Source: Pyrocephalus nanus
Taxonomy: Eukaryota; Chordata; Aves; Passeriformes; Tyrannidae
Reading direction: 5' to 3'
Assembly: GCA_038380795.1 (NCBI GenBank)
Contig: CM076259.1
Span: forward strand, 73,776,200-73,840,199
DNA length: 64,000 bases
Shown here piece by piece: positions 37,150-48,850 of the stretch. A program made the translations under genes and the position numbers. The notes below the pieces were generated by a model that did not search any database, was not told the origin of the DNA, and saw only the letters and a list, made by a program, of their open reading frames with translations. The number at the start of each line of letters is the position of its first letter. The first letter of the stretch is position 1.

Positions 37150-37720
37150 CTGACTTCAATAAGAGAAGAGCTTACTGCTGGAGGTGAACAGGAGGAAGAA
37201 GAGGATTTTAAAAGGTGGAAAGAAACAACTTCTGGCGATGTGGGCCAGACAGTATAAGATAAATAGCCTGTCTCTGTTAGATTGTAAGCTTTCTCTCATT
37301 GGAGAAAGCAGACGGCTTCTGATTGGACAGTGTCTGGTCAAGGCATCTGGCCTTTCCAATTAGGTACTTAAAAGTTATCTGAAGATTCATGTATCCCCCC
37401 TTTTTGTATCTGTCAATCCCTAGTCCTGACCAATGCCCTGTCCAAGTTTTTGCAGACCTTTCCTCTTTTCCAGAATCTTCCTTATCTGCCCTATAAAAAC
37501 CTTCCATTTTGGCAAATAAAGTTAGATCAGCCCCTATTAAGAACAGCCACAGCTGCTATTCTGTGCAACTTGCCTCTTGTCCTTTGTTATGAGCTCAGCC
37601 GGTACTTAATATCTGGGTGAGACAAACTCTGACCCTACTGGGCACAGTAAGAGGAACTGCAGCTCAGCTGTGAGAATCCCACTGGTCTGGGAAGGATCCT
37701 TACCCCCAAACCGTGTCAGT
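37150..37720 (+). mobile_element. Probable solo LTR, family not assigned
   Basis: The block has the architecture of an LTR in plus orientation: a U3-like stretch, a strong TATA box in 'gccctataaaaaccttcc' (37491-37497), an AATAAA signal 20 bases later (37515-37520), then about 100 bases of U5-like text ending near 'aatatctgggtgagaca' (37623) and a pyrimidine-rich, GC-richer continuation. Close spacing of TATA box and AATAAA is typical of retroviral LTRs with a short R. The left edge is uncertain (TG at 37239 is one candidate) and I see no target-site duplication. No gag or pol sequence follows. Confidence 0.5.
37491..37520 (+). promoter_or_regulatory. TATA box and polyadenylation signal of the probable LTR
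   Basis: CTATAAAAAC at 37491-37500 followed by AATAAA at 37515-37520. The pair marks the U3/R border if the LTR call is right. Confidence 0.5.
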
Positions 37721-40700
37721 TTACCCCTTGAAATGTAAATATTAATAATCCTTGTAATACTTCTTCTTCACTGTGCAGCTGTGCTAATTTGCATACATGA
37801 CCCAGAATCCAAAAATCTGAGGAAATGAGTAGGCCACCAAAATACCTTATAGAGCTCATGAGTAAAGAGAGCAAAGAGAAAAGCAAGCCAATTATCAATA
37901 ACAAAAGATAGTATTTTGAAATACTTTAACACTACAGATGAAAATCACGTCTTAAAGTTTGCTGTCCCTCAACGGCAACATGGGATAGCAGTCTGAAGGA
38001 ACAACAACAAACTTCTTATGATGAACAAATTATTTGTTAGGTACAAAGCTCCGTACATTGTTTAATTTCAGGATTGAATTACAATTGAGATATAATCACT
38101 CTATTTGTCTATTATGCATCCTAAATAACTTTTCAGACCTTTGGTCTGAAGTAGTTGAGTAAGTTAAAGTAGTAGAACTTGAAGAGAAAAAAGGTTTAAT
38201 GAAATCAGTGGTCAATATACAAGAGTTACAAATAAAAGCTAGTGAAAAAAAGCTAGGGTTTTTTCCTGTAAAAATGAGTAAGTCACAGCATGTATTGCTA
38301 TTCAATTATAAAAGATATTTGAGGAAAATATATATATTACATAACAAAAGGGAATGGAGACTGAATACAGAAGAAAGAAATAAGGAGTATGTGACTAAAT
38401 TTCTAGTGGAAATCAAGTTTTATCACTGTCATTATTCAGGTTTTACCAATTCCATCATCTAAGAAAGAGTAACCTTTCATGATAATAAGATAAGAGCATC
38501 TCTGTGCATATGAGGTCTTCTTCTTTCTTCCCTGAGGCAAACTATATTTGCCTTTTCTTATATGCATGTCTGATATATAATATTTTTAAGTTTCCTGTTC
38601 TTTCTCAGATAAGGGGAAAAAACTCCCCAAATTACCTTAATTTCTTTCTCTAATCTTGCTTATTTACTTAGCAGAAAGTAATATTACTATCACTAAGAAA
38701 TAGATGTATTTTTTCTTTTGTAATTTTAGTTTTGTTGACATTCCAGGTTGCATATTCTTCTTTGTACAAGACAACAGTAAGACATATTCAGAAATACTCT
38801 TGTTTACCCCTTGCCACTGTGAGGGAAGGAAAATTAAACAACATGACACTGTTAGGTTTGATTTATGAAGTGGGACAAGTGGGAGATGTTCTGTATCAGC
38901 AAAAAGTTATGAGCACATGCTCATAGTTCAAGGAAAGTGCTACAGCTAAAGATCAGTGATAGTTTGAGGAATTCACACTATAGTTCTAGAAACTATTTCA
39001 TGTTTCCGAACTGATGTCAAGATTAACACAGATTTTCTCACTCAGTGTTGCATTAGGCCTTAGACCCACCCACATTGCTTCGATGAAGTTCATTTGTCCA
39101 TTATTTTAGTCATAGTTTTGGTATAGCTTTTGCAGAAATGCCAGCAAACAAAGCTATGTTTGCTTTTAGATTCTGCAGAAAGCATGTCAATTTTATATTT
39201 TAATCATGAATACATTGACATCTTGAGGCAAGCTAATGCAGGTTATCTGTACACGATTATAGTAGGACTTAAATATGTCAAGGAATAGAAGTTTATAGAG
39301 GTTTATTCAGACTATACTGTCACTTAGAGAATAGCTATAGAAATGTGCTTTGGAAGAATGATGTGTTTTGCTTCTGCTTCTACTATATTGCAGTTCAGAT
39401 ACCTCAGATTGATACCAACACCAGCAATTGTTAAAAAGGAAAAAAAAAATAAAACTACAAGTGTTCCTTGAACAACTTTTTAGTTCTCTATAGTTGAGTT
39501 TTTTTTAAAAATGTTTGTCCATAAGGATGGAAACAATGAACCAAGAAAAAACACTCAGTAGTAATTCCCCCAGAATAGTTGTCTATTTGATCAGAATGAG
39601 TACGTCATTGAGACAACATCTAAATTGAGTAGATTTTTAACAAGGGAATTAAAAGAAAAAAAAAAAACCAAAACCAAACAAACCAAAAAAAAATTAACAA
39701 AAAGAAAACCACACAAAAACCACTGACACATTACTTGATTACTAGGGACATAAGGAATGATACTCAGCTCACTTAAAAACAGACATCTATATCTGATCTA
39801 GCCTCTCTAGGCAGGATTTAATCACTTTAATATATATATTTAATGTAATTTTTAATTCTCTGTAGTATTTCCCCTGTGTTCTGTCATGACTTCAGCTCAT
39901 CTCATCTTTCAGAGCCTTACCTGTCATCCTCATGAAGAAGACATTTCAGGTGCCCCAAACTCCAAAGCTTAAGTAACATCTAAGCACATTTTCATTTTTG
40001 ACAGGTGCCAGAATGTCATCTACATTTTTGAGAGATAATTGTTTTTGAACTATTGTAGATATCTGCCTGAGCAGGATGACATTACAAAGGCCATTCCTTG
40101 ACCAATAGAGCTGTAGTTTTTAATTTCCTTTCATAAGCATACCTGAAAAAGCAATCTAGAACTCAATTCTGCAAGCTCCAAAGTAAAAACTACACCTCTC
40201 TTCAAAATAATTTCATGCCAATTTAGTTTTAGCAACAATATTAGAAGGATATATCTTACATATGGTGAAAGCTAAGAAGAAACAATTGTATTCTAAAGCC
40301 TTCTTGCAGAAATATATTATTATTTCACTCTGCTAAGGAACCCAAAGTTTTGAAAGTCTGTTTTTCAGTCTGTTAAAGTCTTTATTTTGACATTGTTATG
40401 AAAAATACTTTTGGAGTGTTTCAAAAAGCCAGGTAAAGTCATTACAAGAGTTATATTAATCAAGTAACACTAAATTAGGTTATATTTTTTCTATCAGTGA
40501 AAAAAAACGGTTTTAAAAGTAGATGTTACCCCTTGTTTAACTGCCTCTTTATTTTAGCAGTTGGATGGAAGTTAGGAAATTACCACTAGGGGCACTTTTA
40601 AAGGTATTATTCTTACATTTCTCCTGGGTTTATGTTCCTTTTTCTGTTTCTCTTAGATCTGGCTTTCTGCTTGGCTGAGACTGTAGAATCTCACATTTCA

Positions 40701-41789
40701 ACATTTGCACCCTGGAAATGAAGATTGTCCTCTAAATCCTTGGGAAATAAATACATTAATAAGAATTTAGCATGAGTGAATAAGGAAATAAGAAGATCAT
40801 TCCACCGGCAAACAATACAAGAGAGTTGTTATCTGTAACTGCTATTTCAGATTATATCTGGAAGTTGTCTCATAATTTCCTTAAAGCTACATGACATTAT
40901 TATCTTCCTTCACATTTCAGAGCAGTTGAATCTCTTTGGTATGAATACTGTCCGTGGAAATGTCCAAACTTCACTCTGTAACTTTATGAGTTCTCTGCTT
41001 ATTATTTCTTTAATTAAGAAGACAGTTCAAAAATATTCTTAAATTACTTACAAAATCTTCTCAAAATTTCCCATCTTCCTTCCATATATTTTTCTGAATA
41101 ATGACATAAATTAAATAAAAATATTCCTAATTTAAACCAAATAACGTGAGAGAGAAATAGCATCTTAAATTTTAAAATTCCAAAGGTTCTCAGACACGTG
41201 AAAGAGAAAGCAAGTCATATATACTGGTAAGCAAATAATATTGTTTTCTCTCATATTACTACAAAAACTCAGGAAGAAAAATCTTGGTCCACATGAAAAC
41301 ATTTATAAAACAAGAATAATATCATCTTTTACCTTAGGTAAAAAGCTAAAAGATAAGCTAGTTTTTCCCATCAGTGATGGTAATGCATCAGATTTTATGA
41401 ATTTGTTTTCAGAATTCACATTATAAATGAATTTGCAGTATGGCAATGAAGTTTTTAAACTTTAGGGTGTTCTTTTTAAGGAAGTCCAGTGTTAAAATAT
41501 GACAAGTGTGCTTGAATGAAAAGTGGTAAGAGATAAGACCTAACTGACAGCTGTACAATAGCTTTTATTTCCAGGTCCTGGTGAGTACATTGTTCATTTT
41601 CACAGCTTCCTGGCTATCTGAGTTTAAAAAAAAATGCATAATCCACTTAGTCTAAGGTTGGCATAGATGGCCTTTGTCCATTATTCTTATTTTCTGATTT
41701 TTTACCTGAAAATCAGTGATGATATATTTAATATTTTTTTAATATCATTATTATATATTTAAAAGGAAAATGGTAATAGATTCTTCCCA
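37721..41789. other. AT-rich non-coding stretch, no gene recognised
   Basis: Only short chance frames occur. An A-rich tract with AAAACC units lies at 39650-39720. No named interspersed repeat is visible. Confidence 0.5.
39650..39720. repeat. A-rich low-complexity tract
   Basis: A runs interrupted by CC and by AAAC units over about 70 bases. It could be the decayed tail of a retroposed sequence, but the flanking DNA gives no supporting body on either side. Confidence 0.75.
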
Positions 41790-42012
41790 GTTCAGGGCAA
41801 TGAAGATTACTAGAGGGATGGAACAACCCTCCTATGAGGAAATGCTGAGAGAGTTTGTGCTGTCCAGCTTAGAGAAGAGAAGGCTCCTGGGTGACCTAAT
41901 TGATATCTTCCAGTACCTGGGGGCCCACAAGAAAGAAGGAAATGGAATTTTTAGGAGGGCATGTAGAAATAGGACAAGGGATAATGGCTTTAAACTGGAA
42001 GGTTCAGGTTAG
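41770..42012 (+). pseudogene. CR1 ORF2 C-terminal remnant
   Basis: An 80-codon open segment covers the last third of the CR1 RT (thumb side), from RAMKITRGMEQ to NRTRDNGFKLE. The first eight or so codons come from flanking DNA, so the apparent ATG start has no meaning. The frame ends at a stop where the intact family would read on through 'RFRLDIRKKFFTMRVVKHW'. It is a dead retrotransposon fragment. Confidence 0.9.
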
Positions 42013-42235
42013 ATATTGGGAAGAAATTCTTTCCTGTGAAGGGGGTGAGACACCAGAACAAGTTGCCCAAAGAAGTTCTTAACACCCCTTCATTGGAAGT
42101 GTTCAAGGTCAGGTTGAATGCAGCTTTGAGGAACTCGGTCTAGTGGAAGGTGTCCATATCTGTGGAGAGGGTGGTTGGAACTAGGTGATCTTTTAGTTTC
42201 CTGCCAATCCAAACTATAATAGGATTCTATGATTC
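41790..42235 (+). mobile_element. CR1 LINE, 3' end
   Basis: A plus-strand CR1 3' fragment of about 450 bases, complete at its 3' end: it closes with 'aataggattctatgattc', the CR1 terminal signature. The coding part gives 'RAMKITRGMEQPSYEEMLRE', 'SSLEKRRLLGDLIDIFQYLG' and 'RNRTRDNGFKLE', which match the family's 'RRATKMIRGLEHLSYE.RLRE', 'FSLEKRRLRGDLI..FQYLKG' and 'DRTRGNGFKL'. After a stop near 42010 the reading continues in other frames ('gaagaaattctttcctgtga', 'agttgcccaaagaagttctt', 'gaagtgttcaaggtcaggtt') to the 3' UTR. It is among the better preserved CR1 pieces here. Confidence 0.92.
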
Positions 42236-42258
42236 AACTTTGTACACGGGTAATATGA

Positions 42259-42344
42259 TTTTTTTTTTTTTTTTGGCACATGGATAATATGTGAATTTTC
42301 TTTTTTTTTTCTTTTTTTTTTCTTTATTTTTCTTTCTTTCTTGT
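42259..42344. repeat. T-rich / CTTT low-complexity tract
   Basis: Runs of 9 to 18 T separated by short words, then TTTC units. Two similar words, gggtaatatga and tggataatatgtga, flank the first T run, suggesting local slippage duplication. Confidence 0.85.
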
Positions 42345-45300
42345 CAGTCAATAGCTGAAGGTTTTGTTTTCTTTTTTTATGTCACTTTTTTTATTCATTC
42401 AAATAAATCTGAGAAGCATGTATTAGTAATGACAAAGTGAACTCAGATGCCAGGAATGCTTTACTACCTACCTCTCCTCAGTTTTTACCTTTATCTTTAA
42501 AAAGATATTGCTTTAGGAGTAGTTTTTCCTAATAAGTAAATATATTTTGAGAGATTTATTGCTTTCCTCCACTCCTTAACAGAGTTTTCTTATTCCTGCT
42601 TAGCACTTGTTCTTTAACAGAAAAGTAACTACTCCTTGGTGCTTCAGATTCTATTACTGAGAGAGACAGAGATAGGAGGAGACACAGAGAACACCATCTC
42701 AGTTCCCTAAGCCATCTATTGCTTTTCCAGTCCTTTCAGGAAATGTGTATTGGCCAAAAACATTCATGCCTGTAGTTCCATGTTTGTTAGTGCTATACTT
42801 GCACAATGTAAAAGACAATATAGCATACAACATACCCAAACCCAGAAACAACTGTGTGAGAATGCCTTTCCTTAGCATTTGTCAATTATTGTGAAAGCTA
42901 ATGAGATGCTTATCTTCATTTTAAATGGATATATTAACTATCCGTTTCTTTTTTTTAGTGCTTTGTCCCTGACCAAGATTTGATTGATTAATTTCTCACC
43001 AATCTCAGTCTATTGTAGATTGCATTCTGCTTAAAATATAAATTACAGCTCTATCTATCGTGATCTATGAAGTCAAGAAATTTTTAGATTTATTAATAAG
43101 CTGAACTAGACTGTTATCCTTGTTATCCTTTGTATTGTTAAGAGTAAGAAGGGAGAATTTCATGCTAAATATACCATTACTACATTTCTACTGTTACCAA
43201 TTTCTGTTTGGTCAGTGTTTTTTCTCTGCAAAAACTTTTCTATTTATTTTTTGTGATATGTTTGGCAAAAGCTCTGCTTGATTTGACTTTTTCAGTTAAT
43301 TTTACTCAAGTAGGAGAGATACTGTCTGTTACCTATCTCAAAAAAGGAACAGTTCAAATAAGGGCAGTGATGTTTCATTGCCCAAATTTGATTTGGTGGT
43401 GGCACCAGACTTGAAGAGAACTGTTGAGAGGATTAGATTTGCAGGTGTTTAAGCCATTTGACTATTAAATGGAAAAGGTTAGCCACTTGTAGAAAAGAAG
43501 AAATGGAGCAGCTGCCCAGTTCCCCAGTGTTCGTGGGGGAAAAAACCTCTTAATATACCACTTTATGTGCTTTTTCTAGGCAGAACTTTCCTCTTGCTCT
43601 CTCTTTTGGAATAAACATCTACTAACAGAATAAGAGGTTTTTATATATTATCTGTGGAATTTGTTAGCATAATTACAGAATCTTCCTTCTTCTGAAGTGA
43701 AGTACTTGCTACTCAAGATATCTGACCTATTACAACATTGGTTTGATGGAATTAGGATCCTAATTATGTTCTTTTTTAGCTATTGTGGAACAAAGAAATT
43801 TTGACAAACTGTGATAGCAAGTGTCCTAAGTACAATGTGTATCAATGTAGCATTGAAGTATTATAACAGGAAAAGCAGACAGCTTGATCACATCAATCTC
43901 AATCATATATCTCAATTCATAATATCCCAGACAGTGATAGAGTCATGCCACAAAAATAGAAGATTAATTCTACCACACAACCTTCACATGTTTTATTTTT
44001 AATTAATCTTAATAGATACTAATCTGACATTTACTACAGTAGACATTAAAGGAAAAAGTGAAGAAAAAAATAAAATAAAACATTTCTGCTTTGAATATGA
44101 TAAACCTAATTTAAAAAGAAACTTGGAGACTTTTTCGCTTTGTTTTTTGTCTGTGTGTACCTCAAGGAAAAAATATTGCCTTTCCCAGCAAAAGGCATCA
44201 AATTCAGTAGAAAGTCAAAGGTAGCATGGTTCTCATAGCTGGAAAACATCATGGCTCATAAAGGATCTTCCTTCAGCACAGACTAAGTACATGCTCTCAA
44301 AACCTATTGTGTGGCAACTACAAGATTAAGGTAATTAAAACCAAGCAAAAGTCCTGAAAGAATTAGTTCTGAACTTTACTGTTGACATGAATTATAGGAT
44401 CAGCAGCCAGTTTAATGAGTTTACTGCTACTTTTCTTTGAGGCAACAGCAGCATCCAGTGGCCAATTAGGTTCAGCCTACATATACTGCTTGTGGACTGT
44501 TGATGTAGAAGAGTGTTTTTAAGTATTCTCAGTTTTTATCCTATTGTGAAAGGATTTAAGGTGGCAATATCAGCAGTTTTGGTATGTCTCTGCATAAGTT
44601 CTTCATAGATTTTAACTTTTGCTTTCCTCTGTGGTATGTGCAACATTGATGCAGGTGAAAGAAGTCATTGAGGACAGCTTTGTGACTTTCAGCTTTACTT
44701 CATTAAGTGTCTGTTTATTGACACAAACTCGGGTAAGCAATTCAGACTACTGTTTGGTATACATAACCTGTGGGTTCTGCAGTCTGAATCCCATACATAG
44801 ATGCTGTATCAAACGCAGCCTTAATCTATTGGAGAGCTGTCAGACAAACTTGAAATGTTATTTAGGGGTTATCAATACTGACTGTAGATAGAATCGCAAT
44901 AGTCACCACAGAACATAAATTATGTTTGATGCTTTAGGTGTATTTCCAGGGTGGTGAATTCTTGGTTCCAAATACATAAAAGAAGCATAAAAATAACCTA
45001 TTCTGCACAGAAAAAAAAAAAAAATTGAATGCTAACTATGCACAAGACACAGTATAGGATTAAAGAATTTAGCTTGTGTTCCACAATCTTGCATTATGAA
45101 GATTACTCCAGGAAAAGGGAAGTAGCTGAGAAATTATGTGATTGCTTTTCTTTATTTTAGTAGTATTTTATTTTCAGAATTTCCCCCCCAGCTTTATATA
45201 TATATCACATCTAGGATGCATACCTTCTCAGCAAAATATGGAATATTTTTGGAGAGGTCTATGAAAAATTGTTTTCACATGTCAAAGACACAGCTTTTGC

Positions 45301-46881
45301 AGGGTGTGTTTAATTCATTGGAATAAGCACTGTTGCAATGACAGTGTTTTAGTTTTTTACGCTTAAAGAATATACTTCCACACACATATGGTGTGATTTT
45401 TAGTGCAAGAAACATAAAATATGAAATAAAAAACATACGATCTTTCAGTGAGAATATTGTGCATGGATTCTTGTCTACAGACTATAATAACCATAATTAT
45501 TTGCATAGTCTTCAGTGAAAAAAATTAGTGATGGGCCATGGGAACTGAGAGTCCTGTGTACTCCTTCACTAGGCAGGCATGAAATATGACAACATTCAGA
45601 AAGGTCACTGTAGGCAAATCACTTCATTCCTCTGAAGTGGCAGTATATGTTCTGACATCAGCTATGGGCATGATGCTCTGTAGAACCAAGAGAAGATCTG
45701 AGATAAAAGCATTTTGGAATATGCTCACACAATAATAATATACAAATGTAGATACACACATGCTAGGATATTGAATTTATAATGAAAATTTATCTTGCCA
45801 ATGATAACCATTGTCTCCTTTCTCTCCTTAAGAACTTTTCTGCCATACTTATTTCCCTTCATTGTTTGAATATCTTGGTTAAAGCCTAATGTAACAGTAT
45901 TTAAATAGCTACAGAGTTTTTTGGAGTCTGTGATTAAGTGGTGCACTGCTGTGGTGCAATTCAGATTCATAGAGAGTAGGATAATGGGTAAGGACAATGG
46001 AAGACTGTTTTGAGGAACAACTAAATGGAGGACAAAAATTCAGGCTAAGTGTATTTGTTTTCAATTGGCAAATTAACTGTGGAAAAGTTGAGTTTAAAAA
46101 GTTTTTGGACTTCAAAAACACCCTTTAGGTATAAAGACATTAAATACCTTGGCCTTGTGTACTTTCTTTTCCTTCATTTTCATGCATCCAAGTTTGAGAT
46201 TTTAATGGCTATTTTCATTTCTTAAAATATGAGGACTGGTTTGTTGCATGGAGACACAGGCCAGTCTGCCCACATTTAGTTTACATAAGCCAAATAGTAA
46301 GGACCAGGTGGATGGGCAAATTAACTAAAAACATTCTTACTGAAAGATCAAATACAAGGGTTTATCAAAACATTATGACTCTGTGTACTAATTAGTGATT
46401 GAAACGTTTGGGGGTTTTTCTCTTCACCTTTAACTTGCTCAAGCTTTGCCATTTCAGTATTCCTCCTTTTATGTCCTTGAGAAGATCATCCCAAAATCAT
46501 TTGATAGACTGCTTCTATGAGATCTCAAAGTAAAGATGTCATATTACAAATTTGCAATCTTTTAATACTGTGTATTTAATTAAAATAATTCTCACATGAA
46601 TAATTACTCTGCCACTGCTAATTTTGTTATATATGACAGAACACCAATAATGCTTTAAATTGGAAAAAAGGGGGAATATTAAAAATTAAAATCTAAGGCA
46701 ATTTTATCTACCTTTTAATGAACTTAATAACTAGAACTAAGAAGGAAACAAGGGACTAGCTATCTATCCAGAGATCAAGAAAATTCTTCCTTGACATGTG
46801 AAAAGTAAGGACTTCATTTTGAGACATGAATGTCAAAATATACATTATTTTTGCCACTTATAACAAATAAAACATTAGGGG

Positions 46882-46909
46882 AAAAACAAACAAACAAACA
46901 AACAAAAAA
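46882..46909. repeat. (CAAA)n microsatellite
   Basis: Five perfect CAAA units within an A-rich run. Confidence 0.9.
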
Positions 46910-48468
46910 CCTGTTCAGGTTTTTCACCTAAATAAATATTTCTTTATATGAATGTGTTTCAGAAATGCATTGTCTGCCTGTACTTATTTATGCAGGTAAG
47001 GAGATCAGGGTTTTTCTCATGCTGCTCTGTTGACGTCAGCAGATATTTGGAATTTATTATGTTTCATTTTATTCTGTAGGCACTCCCTTCAGTGATTGTG
47101 AGTATTAGTTTTAGAATTAAAGATATTAAGAATCTGAAAGCTACAACAGTTCTACACACTCTGAAGTTACTTAATCTGTTCTACAAAAGTTATTGAAATC
47201 TTCAGCAGAGGCACAGAGGGAAAACAACTTGCAGTATCAGCAGGAACGCGAAATTCCCACTCATGGGAGCAGTTTGTATTTCCTGCTTGCCCAAACTGAA
47301 ACAGCATAGACTTGCATATCTCAGGCATGTTGGCAAAAAGAAGTTTTGCTGTTTTTTCCTTGTTCAAGAGGAAGTACAACACACTGTAAAACTGGAGAAT
47401 GAACACTAACTTATAAGGAATTATTATTATTGTCAGCTTCGCAGCTTTGGTAACGAGGGTTGGTGCATCTATGGATAAGAAGTCTAGTATGCTGTGGCAA
47501 AAAAAAAGCATACTGACTAGAAAAAGAGGCTATTCATAATTAATGATTTATTTTTTAGTCATCAAAAAGTATATGATAAGACCCCCTTGGTAGTTTTAAT
47601 TATTTCCTCTGTGAAACAGTTACATCACAAGTGAAACCTTATTTCTATTTATCACTGTCTTTCACATTTTACTAAAACTTTCAGGCAAGTTAGAGAAAAA
47701 CTGAAATGATAAAACTTTTCAGTTATATATATATATAATATATCAGACAAGGTGTGTTAGGGTGATTACTTCCTTAAGGGCGACACTCCTGAGAACAGGC
47801 TGGAAGTCTTTAGTTGTTTTATTTATTTCAGGGGAATTGTTTACATAAATAAATTCTAAAATGAGGAAAGGCAACCTATTGTTATTTAAAACATCCATTT
47901 TAGAGGGCTAAAGTCACTAAAGCTCCATTTTCTTCTAATGCTAAGGGAAAAATTCACTCACCTCTGCTTTAATTCTTTGTTAATTTGAAATACTCTATTA
48001 TTCATCACAAAAATCATTGATTAAAACTAGTTCAATCCAATCAAAATAAGCATGAACAAAACTATTACACAAGATGTAATGAAAAACCTACATCATCTCC
48101 ATAAAACACCAGAATAAATCCAGTAAAAAATCCCAATGTTCCTTTCCTATTTCACAATATAGGCTCAGTATGACCCATCTTCTATTTTTTTTTTTTAATA
48201 ATTAAACATAAATATTTATGAAGCTTCAATATATTTGGAGAGAAGGATTGTTTGTTTCTACTGTATTTTACTTAAAAATCATTTGCTGTGATTCTGTTCT
48301 GTGTGTAGAATGACTTCCATATATTTAGTGAATGCTTAATTAAGAATTCAAGTTCAAAAGAAATAATTTGTGCAAAGTTAAACCATCTTGTGTATAATAC
48401 TAAACAGAAGGAAAACCAACTGTAAAAAAAAAAAAAAACCAAACAAAGCCAATAAACCCAAAATACAC

Positions 48469-48850
48469 AATCACAGAATATCTGAGATTGGAAGAGACCT
48501 CTGACGATCAGCTTGTCCAATTCCCCTCAAAGCAGAGTCAGCTGCAGCAGCGTTCAAAGGACCATGTCAAATAAGTTTCTAAATATTTCCAAAGGTGGAA
48601 AGCAGTCTCACTGCTTGATATCCCTCACAATGACAAAGACATTTTCTTGAATGTTTAAACGGAATTTCTAGAAATTCAGTTTGTGCCTCCTTTCTTTTTG
48701 CTGAATATCAGTGAAAGGTCTGGCTTTGTATTCCTAAATTCCCCACATGAAATATTTCACAATCTGTTAAGTTCCCAAATCTTTCTCTTCTTCATTCAGA
48801 ACCATTCCAGCTCTCTCAGCCATTTCTGATATGCCAGAATCTTCAGTACA
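48469..48850 (-). mobile_element. CR1 LINE, 3' end fragment
   Basis: The block opens with the reversed 3' signature in altered form (aatcacagaatatctgagat), followed by 'tggaagagacctctgacgat', 'gcttgtccaattcccctcaa', 'atttccaaaggtggaaagca', 'attcagaaccattccagctc' and 'tctcagccatttctgatatg', the reverse complement of CR1 3' UTR and the C-terminal part of ORF2. It is strongly diverged with small deletions. Confidence 0.8.

Larger units (their letters stand above)
42236..48468. other. AT-rich non-coding stretch, no gene recognised
   Basis: A pyrimidine-rich tract follows the CR1 end at 42259-42344; (CAAA)n lies at 46882-46909. Frames reach 114 codons (47167-47511, minus strand) without any recognisable domain. 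No named interspersed repeat is visible. Confidence 0.5.

Noticed and set aside
47167..47511. 114-codon minus-strand frame with hydrophobic segments
   Set aside because: No recognised domain, no supporting codon bias or neighbouring exon; AT-rich DNA readily gives such Phe/Leu/Ile-rich frames.
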